64,000 nt of DNA from assembly GCA_947247005.1 (NCBI GenBank), contig OX365944.1:6708501-6772500 (forward strand), in the 5' to 3' direction. How positions within the stretch are numbered: the first letter of the stretch is position 1; the number at the start of each line of letters is the position of its first letter. The translations under genes and the position numbers were made by a program. Origin of the DNA: Spisula solida. Its lineage: Eukaryota > Mollusca > Bivalvia > Venerida > Mactridae. Below the pieces are notes generated by a model, which did not search any database, had not been told where the DNA came from, and saw nothing but the letters and a program-made list of their open reading frames with translations. This document shows positions 54,992 to 64,000 of the stretch, one piece after another.

Positions 54992-55537
54992 ATAATAATA
55001 ATACTTTTATTACCTCCAATGTTGGAGAGCTCATATAAAAGATGTGCAACAATAAACAAGGACAGCATATATACATGTAAATAAAGAACACAAAGAAAGC
55101 CCTCCCACAATTACCCCCAAAAAATGGGTGTTTCTCGAGCAGCGTCAGATACCACTGCCACGAGAAACTGACTCCAAAGGAATAGTGATACTTCCTTTAA
55201 GGAGACCCCCGACTTCAAAGAAATGATATACTTTCTTTAAGAAGCAAAACCCAACCCTGTATATGATAGTAGCAATAAGAAGTACTGAGTAAGGAAATCT
55301 CCCATTAGTCACTATCTTGCCGAAACGAAATACAACATAGCAACTTAGGAGTTATCTTGAGACTGGATACTCATTTGAAAAATATGGTTAGAAAATAGTC
55401 AGGCTTACATGCATGTATATGGTTAGTATGTATTACAACCTGCACATATGCTATAATAGAATAACAGCACTCGCATGAGGAGCAAGCCCAGCAAAATAAA
55501 CAAACATGGATCACTTTCAAGACTCAAGCATTAAAGA

Positions 55538-56599
55538 TTAACGAGTTTGTTTGAAATTACATGTGTGGTATAGAAAATTGGAAAATATCGACTTTACATC
55601 AGCAAATTTATCAATGTCGATACTTTTGCCCGAGATAATTTCATGACACTGTTTTGTACATGACTTTTTTACAAACATCAAGTAGTTGTCTGCACCAAGT
55701 AGAGTGTATATATCTGACCAAAGTTTGTTGCGTAAGCGATCGTGAAAGGGACAATGGTATATATTGTGATATCTTAGATTATTTGCCATAAGGTTACAAT
55801 TGGCACATAACACAGACATCGAGAAGGATGTTATTTTTGCAAGCGTATTGACCGCACATTCAAGTCTATTTCTGTTATGTAGGTGCTGTCTTATGTCTTG
55901 CCAATACATACAGGAACGATTTTCAAATATTATTTCTTCAGTCACTAGGTCTCTATGTTTGACGTTGATTCGTTGTATTCGATGTTGGAACTCTTTGCCG
56001 TAAACATGTTTAACCAGTATTTGTTTCCACTGCTGTTTCGACGGAAATTCCCCGAAATTGATGTATACAAGTAAGAAGTCATACAGCATGTATTTCCGTA
56101 AAATGCGTATAATGTCCGGTATAAAACCCAGCACTTGACGTTCGCCGTTTTCATAGTGAATCATTCTGTTAACGAATATTTGTTTTGATAAGTAGTTCGG
56201 CGAAAGTCTACATAATTGGCCAAAGAATTGTAGCTTTTGATAATCTACTTCAGTTTCAATCGGTGGAGTACCAAACAGGCTAAGGGAGATGTCTGTATCC
56301 GTATATGGCGGAAAGTTTCGCATGAGCTTAACACAGAAGCGATGTGAACGTTCTAAAGTTAGTATGCTAGCCGCTGCGATATTATTCCACAAGGCACATC
56401 CATACAGAGCTTTAGGCAACACAACGTGTTTGTATATGGTTCTCCATGTAGCTGGGCTGAGACTTCGAGTATTGAATGAATTGTTCATGATACTTAGTAG
56501 AGTACAGCGTAACTTTTTGCAGGATTCGCTAAGATTATCTGTATTACTTATGTATTTGTTTAATTTTATTCCAAGATAGAGTATAATGTTCCTCTTCAA
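55538..56599 (-). pseudogene. LINE ORF2 C-terminal region, shifted frame
   Basis: This 353-codon frame continues the RT protein after the frameshift. It begins with an I-L-Y-L-G-I thumb-type block, then K-H-V-V-L-P-K-A-L-Y-G-C-A-L-W and L-E-R-S-H-R-F-C-V-K, which are typical of LINE proteins after the RT. Near the end C-A-N-C ... H-N-I-Y-H-C forms a Cys/His cluster like the zinc knuckle found in many ORF2 proteins. It is otherwise open to a natural-looking stop at 55538, so damage is limited and the copy is fairly young. Confidence 0.8.
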
Positions 56600-58013
56600 T
56601 TATCTCATTGTTGCCAAGATACCATTTTATGTTATGTATTTTATACGATTTGTCTGATTTATTGAATACTATAATGGAACACTTCGCCGGGTTGTATAAG
56701 TAATGCCAATTGTTAGCGTTACAAATATCCAACATTTTCTGGAGACCTGTCTTGGAGTATGAGATTAAGACCATATCGTCTGCTACGGTAGGGCTTGAGA
56801 TGGTCTTATCGTGTACGCAAATGCCCATTTCACTGTTGTCAAGTTCTTTAATTAGATCGTTTATAAATAATAGGTATAAAAGGGGTGAGCTACAACCTCC
56901 TTGTCTCGTACCTTGTAGTATCGGGAACCAGTTTGATGTTATTGATTGGTTACAAACGCGACTTTGCATTGATGCGTATAAACTACGTATTACATTGTAG
57001 TAAGTTGTGTCGATCTCAGTTGTTATTAGTTTAAACATTAATCCATTGTGCCATACTCGGTCAAATGCTTGTCTTGCATCAAGGAATGCTACAAATACTT
57101 TGCTGTTGTTTTCTCTCCCATAAAGAATACACTCTTTAAGTAAAAATGATGTCATCACGCACCCTAGGTTTTTCTGAAACCCACCCTGTTGTGTATTAAG
57201 AACGTTCAGAATATTAGGTTCAACTTTGGCAAGAATAATAATTTCGAAGAGTTTCAGAATACATGATGTAAGAGAAATAGCTCTGTAGTTATTTGGTTCA
57301 TCTTTTCGTTTCTTACCACCTTTATGTATTGTCACAATAGAAGCTTTATTCATTTCTGGAGGAACGTAGCCATTTACTAGCATAGCTGTGAAAAAATTAC
57401 TTATTGCATGATTAAGTGTATAATGCCCGTGAATCAAGTGTTCATAATAAACGTTGTCGACACCGCAGCTTTTTCCTCGCTTGCATTTAGTGATTGCATC
57501 TACAATATCGTCCACGCATACGTTTACGTTATTTGTGATACTTGTTTGTTCATCAAGATCGTTAACTCTGTCGTCTATCGTAGATTTCCAGTCCTCATCG
57601 TATAATATATTTGAACTTGGGGTATATAGATTTTGAAAATACATTTTCCATTGATTCGTGATTGATTCTGGGTCCCAATAATTAACACCATCAAAATTCA
57701 TCTCACACCCAGTTTTATTTGTATTTCCATTTTTACGTTTCTTTATGTAAGACCAGACCTTTTGATTATCAAGCTCGGCTAACCCGTCGATTTCGTAGTC
57801 TTGTTCCTTCATAAATTTTGCGACGTGATATCTGTGACGTTTCATGAACAAGCGTTTCGCTATTTTATAGTTTGAGAACGACGTGTCGTTCGGCACTCGT
57901 GGTTTGCCATTGCTAGTCCATATTGAGTGAGCAAGTTTTAATTCTTTATTGAGTGTGGTAAGTTCCTCACACCAGTACGGTTTAAGGAAGTGTTTGAACT
58001 TGCGTTTGCGTAA
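56544..58013 (-). pseudogene. LINE reverse transcriptase, N-terminal frame
   Basis: The frame is open from a stop at 58014-58016 to 56544 (about 489 codons; a GTG-based start at 57896 is not biological). It opens with R-K-F-K-H-F-L-K-P-Y-W-C, the linker after the endonuclease. RT motifs then follow in order: N-N-Y-R-A-I-S-L-T (motif 1/2), G-G-F-Q-K-N, F-L-D-A-R-Q-A-F-D-R-V-W (motif A), G-T-R-Q-G-G-C-S-S-P (motif B), T-V-A-D-D-M-V-L (motif C; V-A-D-D in place of the usual F/Y-A-D-D) and L-Y-N-P-A-K-C (motif D/E). The product would copy element RNA at a nicked target. A frameshift near 56575 breaks it from the C-terminal part, so it is a dead copy. Confidence 0.85.
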
Positions 58014-58960
58014 TCATTTTGAGCCAAGTTACTAAATTATTATCAAAGATAATGTACAAGTTACAAATTGCTTATAATAGATTGTGATAAACACAAAACA
58101 AATAAAATGCTGCCCCTCGAATTTGTAATAATTAAAAGAAAAATAATTTACAAAAATATGTTCCTTTGCAATAACACCATTATTTAGAAGTAATATTATT
58201 AAGTAATACTAATGAAATGCATGTTTCATTCTTAAATATCTTGTTCGCAAGGACATACTACTGCATCGAAAATTAACTTCAGTACATGTATACATTTTGT
58301 CGTTTTTAATATCAGGATATTAAAACTAAATTCACCAAATTTAATTTTTAATGTTTTATATTATGTGTATCAATAATGTAATTCAAATGGTGTACATTTA
58401 TATTTCGAGTACTGGGATAAACATTACAAATTGGGCAGAAAATATTTTAAAGATAAGGTAACAAAAATCCAACACATAATCATACCTAGGCCAGTATTGT
58501 GTTGCACAATTACATAATGATAGACAATAAACAACATAGATCCCCTGTGCTGGGAGAAAATGTAGTGTATATTGGTCCCAGATCAAGATAAGCCACCAAG
58601 ATCACAGTGGGGTGCTAATCAGTAATAATGTTGTCACCATCTGTCATCGAATGTACAATATCTTTGATCAGTGTTTACTCAGAATGATTGACATTGATGA
58701 AACATTTTAACATCAAGGTTTGTGTTGCATATTACGAAGGTATAAAACTACATCATAAACGTACTGAATGTGCCAGTATGAGGTGTATTGTTCAATTAAA
58801 ATGGTTCCAATATATAACTCATTGCAAATTGTTAGATGTTGATACCAATTTAAAGAAACTCTAATTATATGCATTTCTCATAAACGGGAATTGTACAATC
58901 TGGTGTTATTCGTTCCAGGTATAATGTAGATTAGACTATGGCATTTTTTTACTTTTCACT
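58014..58960. other. gene-free stretch
   Basis: AT-rich DNA beyond the LINE 5' truncation. No gene recognised. Confidence 0.5.
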
Positions 58961-59089
58961 CAATATCATGAAATAGTGCACACAATTTATTCTGAATTTA
59001 TTACAAGCGTAAAATGGACGGACTTCAATATCATGAAATAGTGCACACAATTTATTCTGAATTTATTACAGCGTAAAATGGACGGACTT
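58961..59089 (+). repeat. 65-bp tandem duplication
   Basis: CAATATCATGAAATAGTGCA starts both copies (58961 and 59026). They differ by one base of length (AAGCG against AGCG). Confidence 0.9.
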
Positions 59090-59316
59090 CCCCAATATTT
59101 CCATAAATTATAGTACTTTTTAAGTATAATACAAATGTACTTCAATTTACACGTAACAAGTCTGATAACATTGGTCGATCCGGACACTGACCGAAGTTTC
59201 TATTTATCATGCAACCAGCATCACAGAACAAGTAAGGGGCGTAATTCCCCAATTTTTATAGTTACAACCAAGTTGCGGGTTTTAGTAGATCCAGTAATCT
59301 CGCCGAATAACACTAT
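59090..59316. other. gene-free stretch
   Basis: Nothing recognisable. Confidence 0.35.
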
Positions 59317-59457
59317 ATAAATATCAGATGCCTGCCTGCGTTACATTGATATTGTCAACCCGAGGGCAAAATGTCACCCCGAGGCAATGCCGAGGGTGAC
59401 ATTTTGTTTCGAGGGTTGACAATATCAATGTCACGCAGGCAGGCATCTGATATTTAT
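59317..59457. mobile_element. 141-bp near-perfect palindrome
   Basis: ATAAATATCAGATGCCTGCC at the left is mirrored exactly at the right; almost every base pairs through ATTGATATTGTCAACCC, GAGGG and AAAATGTCACCC. The centre is near GGCAATGCC (about 59382-59390). It has the form of a very young MITE or a hairpin element. Confidence 0.9.
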
Positions 59458-59670
59458 TTTATTATGCCGAACAATATGCAAAATGTTCACAGCCATGATT
59501 GTGATATTTATAAACAGTAGACATGACTGTGCTTTCATATATCGTTGTGTTTATTCCACATACTATTTTTAGAAAATCTTGTATATTTCAGCAGTCAATT
59601 AATTAAAATTGACGCAGTTACTTGCCCTTGCATGACATTCAAACTGTCAGGTCGATCACATGACCTGACA

Positions 59671-59990
59671 GTCAGTTTTCGGTCGATCACGTGTCTTTTA
59701 GGTTGGACAGTCAAAATATCTGCCTCTTGTGGTAATGGGACTTTAGCATTGTAATATAAAGTGAGGTATAATAAAACTAAATGCGCTTCCGTACGCAAAA
59801 ATAGTCTTCAATTCTACGCTGCTTAACAAAGTCAGTTTTCGGTCGATCACGTGTCTTTTAGGTTGGACAGTCAAAATATCTGCCTCTTGTGGTAATGGGA
59901 CTTTAGCATTGTAATATAAAGTGAGGTATAATAAAACTAAATGCGCTTCCGTACGCAAAAATAGTCTTCAATTCTACGCTGCTTAACAAA
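59671..59990 (+). repeat. exact 160-bp tandem duplication
   Basis: 59671-59830 and 59831-59990 appear identical, starting GTCAGTTTTCGGTCGATCAC and ending GCTGCTTAACAAA. Short minus-strand frames in both copies translate identically. The start repeats the word GGTCGATCACATGACCTGAC that lies just before copy 1, in altered form. Confidence 0.9.
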
Positions 59991-60329
59991 AGAAATATTT
60001 AAAAAATAAAATATTTCAATTAAATATTCAGAACGAGAAATCTTAGTAAATAGTATTACCAAATAGATCTAGCTACATCGTGTCATAAAAGTAGAATAAA
60101 ATTTCGCTCATGAATTTTTTAAGTTTTCTGGATGAATCATCAATGACGTACGTGTGTGAACAAGGCCGTTACTACGTCTTAAATTCGTCTGTTATTCTTA
60201 ACAATGCCTTGGAATAGATATAAACATGGACTTTGTGATACACTTGTCAGTGTGTTCTGCCGTGAACTTGCGTTTTCTGTGTACCGTGAATTCTCACGTT
60301 CTGTACATTGGGGAATTGTGTTTCTGTAT

Positions 60330-61211
60330 CTAAAAGTACAATAAGATGTATGTAGTTTTCCTCATTTTATTTTTAACAAGTTTTAAGTTCAAGAGTCAGA
60401 TGAATTGTGTAATTTTATAAATGATAACCATATCAAATATATATGTAATATCAATATCAATAGTAACAATTAATATCAATAATAACAATTAATATCAAAT
60501 ATCAATAACACAATTAATATCAAATACCAATACCAATGATAAACATCAAATACTATGAGACCTTTGATTCTAAAACTATAATGTTAGCCGAATTATAGGT
60601 TTTATCCGAATATCATACAGCTGAAAGTTTTCTTCTGAGAACATTATCCCCGTTAACTTATTTAATAACCGATTTAAATCATTCAGAAAGATAACCCTGA
60701 TACATTACATTTATATAAAAAACATTAATTCCCAAAAGATAACTTACAATTTACCATCAAAGTTTCCCCGAATATAAATTCTAACTGACGACATCTTGAT
60801 ACAATAATTACCTCCCTTGCTTTTAGTAACCCAATTATTGATATTAACCGACCGCATCAAAGAGCGAAAAGCGCAATATTAACTTCCCATCAACTCATGG
60901 TCTAAAAATCTAAATTCAACAATGCCCATTTTTCAAGTCCAATGAAACAAACTATATACTTCAAATATAGTTAAACAATGAACAATGTAACTCACATACA
61001 TATTAAAAATGAACAATATAATTAACCTACACATTGAATTCTGAACAATTCTGTGATAATTATAATCAACAATGTACTTGAAAAATATTAAGCAGATACA
61101 AAAATAGCTATGTACATAATAACTGACTTACCTAAAAGTACAATAAGATGTATGTAGTTTTCCTCCTTTTATGTTTAACAAGTTTTAAGTTCAAGAGTTA
61201 GATGAATTGTG
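60330..61211 (+). repeat. 80-bp direct repeats 802 bp apart
   Basis: 60330-60409 and 61132-61211 share CTAAAAGTACAATAAGATGT through GATGAATTGTG with about three differences. The DNA between is AT-rich and includes a run of AATATCAATAACAATT-type words at 60440-60540. The repeats do not start TG or end CA, so a small LTR element is not well supported. Confidence 0.7.
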
Positions 61212-62727
61212 ACTCTTAGGAGTGAAACCTACATCAAGGAAACTTCTGGTAAGCCATACGAACCAATGGAAAAGTCGAAAAGAATTTAAGACATTTTGTC
61301 TCAGCCAATGAAAAAGGACTTTGAAAGTTGTTTCGATAATTTACTCAATTTGACATGACCCTTTAGGGACACAGACGTGTAAATGGCTTCCTGATTGCCT
61401 ATCACAACGTTTCTTACGAACGGCTTATCGCACCTTTTATTGTGACATAACTTTTTAATCAAACACATCTGTAGACAGCCAAAGTGTCAGCCATGTTGCT
61501 AGGATACCAACTTATATAATGTGATTAGAAAAATACCCTAAATCTGTAGTACATACATACATAGTAATCTAGTAATTGAAATTTCAAATCAACCCCGATT
61601 AACATTTAAAGTTGATTATACTATAATTTCGGTAAAAACAGCCGACAGTCAATTTCACTAAATTTTAATGCACAATAATACCTCAATCAATGCTTGGGAA
61701 ACAGATGGAAATAGAATATGGTAAGACATTGATCTTGTTGTAGAGCCTGTTGTTTACCTATATATGTACAAGTCAAATAGTTTTCCTCGGCCAGACCAGT
61801 ATTTACAACAGTAACTTTACTTAAGAAATAATGAATGTGTACATGTGCTTTATCGTAGAATAAAGCACAGTCACTAGTTTGGATGCGCACCTGAACAAGC
61901 TTTATTTTAGATAAAACACAGGTACATGTTTATTAATTCGATTCTAATATAGCCAATATTCCGCATTGGGTATTACAAATAGACGTAGTAACAATAGCAC
62001 TATTATTTGCAGTTGTCAGTCGTAGCTGTATTTTATCGATAATTCGTGCACACCATGATTCCTCTATGTGTATATGGATGAAACTGCTTGTTGGTTAGAG
62101 TACCGGTTAATCCTACCTAATCAACGTGGAAACACTCCATAAATTCTTTTGGCCTAACCATTTTCAAACATTCTACATCGATAGTAACAAAGCAGACCCC
62201 CTGTCGTGATTCAAACATTGAGACCATTTACAGCAGATGTGTCTCGACAGTACATCTCCAGAAACTGTGTGGTAGAAGTATACTACATGTAACTACATGT
62301 AGTACATTTTTAAACCAAAATGTACTGTCTAGACTCACCTTAAGTCAGACTGACACATTAGCCAATCAGGCATTGACATGTGTTTACGTGCTCCTCCATA
62401 GTCAATTTTCTTTTGGCATTCCAATATACCCTCGGCCTAATAAACCTCTAACAATGATTTACTGACCAACTTAGTCTTAAGATTCGCAAAAAATGTCGGA
62501 TTATTTCATTTTCATTGATTTGTATGCGCATCGTATCGAGTCTTCAAATGAGTTCAAATTTGCATTTTGTCCAGCGTATTTGATGTAGAACTGTTGGGTA
62601 TGCATACTTTTTATGTTTATTTATCTTTGAAGATCCTGTGCCAGTGGATTTATGTGTGTTTAATGTGTTTTTCAGGGCCTTTCCCAAACGATTGATCCGT
62701 GGAAGACCTGTTTGAATTCAAGAACAA
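61212..62727. other. gene-free stretch
   Basis: No recognisable gene. Frames are below 70 codons. TACATGTAACTACATGTAG at 62283-62301 is a small palindromic word. Confidence 0.45.
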
Positions 62728-63249
62728 TTACACTGGCGTAGCCCTACCTGGCGAAGAAATACTGCTGATGTTGGTTGTGAATCTAAACTTTGAATAAATA
62801 TTAGCTAACAAATGTATATTTTTGTAGTTTTCAATAGTATCTAGGTCAATTTCAGAGCATATTGGCCTGAGAACACATATCAGGTCATGTGTTATCAGGC
62901 AGTTACCATGGCAGTTGCATGATAAAGCAAGTTCTCGCCTATGAATACCTCTCATTATACCTCTCATTGAGGAGTCGACGATAGCAAATGCTTTATTTAT
63001 TTCTATAGGCGATTTCGGAGTAGCTCCATGCATTTATTTGTTGTTTTCTTTGAATGAAGATGTGAGATTTATGTCATTGTATTCAACACAATTTTCTTCT
63101 GGTACTGGTGATTTTGGCTGTCCATGTGTTTCCGCTGAAATCTTGAGTTGTAATACCTCTTTCAATTTGGGAATGTTACACGATTTGATATTGTCAGACA
63201 GAGACTGTAAACGTTTCTGAATTAAAAGTGTGAACTCGCCTAGTTGTGT
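62728..63249 (-). pseudogene. exon of unidentified gene with in-frame stops
   Basis: The minus strand is open from 63249 to a single TAA at 63034-63036 and then, in the same frame, on to 62728. The first part reads TQLGEFTLLIQKRLQSLSDN ... L-K-E-V-L-Q-L-K-I-S-A-E-T-H-G-Q-P-K-S-P; the second starts H-G-A-T-P-K-S-P-I-E and has a Cys/His-bearing part (S-C-N-C-H-G-N-C). The two parts share an H-G-x-x-K-S-P word. The 5' part has a paralogue at 40645-40785. There the codon before T-Q-L is CAA, here it is TAA (63250-63252), so this copy gained a stop. Function unknown; the paralogue sits next to a Harbinger-type Myb exon, so a transposon accessory gene is possible. Confidence 0.45.
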
Positions 63250-63324
63250 TTATATCTGATTTGTTTATTTACAGGAATTTGAAATGCTATCCATAGAATA
63301 TCATAGCAGTCGATCTAATCAAAA

Positions 63325-63362
<38 letters not shown>
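63325..63362 (+). repeat. (TC)n(TA)n microsatellite
   Basis: About eight TC repeats (63325-63340) run into about eleven TA repeats (63341-63362). Confidence 0.95.
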
Positions 63363-64000
63363 ATTATATTACTGAAGAAGTGCAACTCATTTTCCCTGTC
63401 CAAAATGGAATCCCGTAGCCAGTGCTAACCAAATAAAAGATACAAGCGATAAAGTTAGCTGCAACATTTCGTATACCGATCCACGAATACATCCCGCCCC
63501 TATTTTGGTGAAGGACCCCGAAAGGTTCCCGAAACTAGCAAACTGTAATCGGCTACCAGTCCGCATAACATCGGGTCTAGTGGACGACAGGTCTCACTAT
63601 ATGTTCCTGTCGACCTTCGACTTCCGTGTTGTTACACGCGAGTGCGCGCGCGTGTCCGTAGCCAGGTGGTTATGGTGGCTGATCCTATATGTACATGTCT
63701 TCAATCGCTGCCGGTTTAAAAGTCATCGGGGATTTATCCTGTGTGAAATAACAATCGTTCCATTTAAGAAGGGTCGATTATTCTTCACATCTACTCACAG
63801 TTGTTCAAACTAATTGGTATAGGGGTTCTTCCTTTACCATACTAGATGTATGAGACACTATGTGAACCTGTGTGTTATTGTGGCTCAAAGCCTCGACTAC
63901 TATATCTGCTGATTATGCACTTAAAACCCCATTACGAAATACTGAAACATGTGTTTATTGTATGTTATGTAGATATACTGGAAAATTACTTAAAAATGGT
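63363..64000. other. no recognised gene
   Basis: A 102-codon frame at 63505-63813 (+) has mixed composition with a short hydrophobic stretch (W-L-W-W-L-I-L-Y-V-H-V-F) but no known motif. It may be part of a gene that continues outside, or chance. Confidence 0.35.

Larger units (their letters stand above)
54992..58013 (-). mobile_element. 5'-truncated non-LTR retrotransposon (LINE)
   Basis: On the minus strand coding similarity starts abruptly at 58013, after the endonuclease domain would have ended. It runs through reverse transcriptase and a long C-terminal region to a stop at 55538. A 3' UTR of about 540 bases follows, ending AATAAAAGTATTATTATTAT at about 55013-54992. The missing endonuclease and the abrupt start are what 5' truncation during target-primed reverse transcription produces. 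The clade (CR1, jockey, I or RTE-like) is not resolved. No target duplication could be read off with confidence. Confidence 0.85.

Noticed and set aside
60330..61211. Small LTR retrotransposon
   Set aside because: Direct repeats lack TG/CA ends, there is no primer-binding site or polypurine tract that I can see, and no target duplication.

Overview
The window looks like nuclear DNA of a bivalve mollusc. It is AT-rich and gene-poor, coding frames are short and interrupted by splice-like sites, and it is full of dispersed families that I recognise from general familiarity with bivalve genomes: the 'AGCTCACC...aggtcacaaggtca' elements, the 'TATGCCCCC' and 'TATACCCCC' elements, and tRNA-derived SINEs. 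Nothing suggests a bacterial, organellar or viral sequence. Species is not resolvable; a heterodont bivalve is a guess.

There is one convincing host gene: an intronless rhodopsin-class GPCR at 13283-14335 (+). Its last codons and stop lie in the first unit of a 50-bp minisatellite (14294-14641), and a poly(A) signal lies at 14747. No other host gene is secure.

Most of the rest is transposable-element sediment. 3437-7625 is a decayed PIF/Harbinger element with its two typical genes in convergent orientation (Myb/SANT-like exon +, transposase exon -); it carries a nested fold-back element whose arms are built of about 20-bp modules. 15993-16372 is a pogo/Tigger-type transposase remnant. 22205-28974 is a tandem segmental duplication whose two copies carry different insertions and so give each other's empty sites. 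29156-30383 is a 1.2-kb fold-back palindrome. 31.6-41.0 kb is a graveyard on the minus strand: a tyrosine-recombinase gene with a C2H2 finger (35778-37102), a Mutator-like transposase (39718-40145) and a Harbinger-type Myb exon (40911-41019), all frameshifted. 41335-44890 is a long-TIR unit filled with a degenerate 42-bp repeat and holding two MITEs with perfect 9-bp target duplications. 45026-48858 is bounded by inverted repeats and contains two further elements, one with a MITE inside it. 49677-50770 and 51075-53237 are nested TIR elements. 54992-58013 (-) is a 5'-truncated, frameshifted non-LTR retrotransposon. The final 6 kb is AT-rich with tandem duplications, a palindrome and a broken exon at 62728-63249 (-) that has a paralogue at 40645-40785.

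The observation I rate highest is that at least four repeat families with unrelated cores share one architecture: a 5' hairpin next to a T-run, a core (a tandem array of 110-170-bp units in most copies), a small 3' hairpin, then TCTTGTT. One copy has a paralogous empty site that places the insertion between two T residues. This is what is expected of non-autonomous Helentron-type rolling-circle elements.
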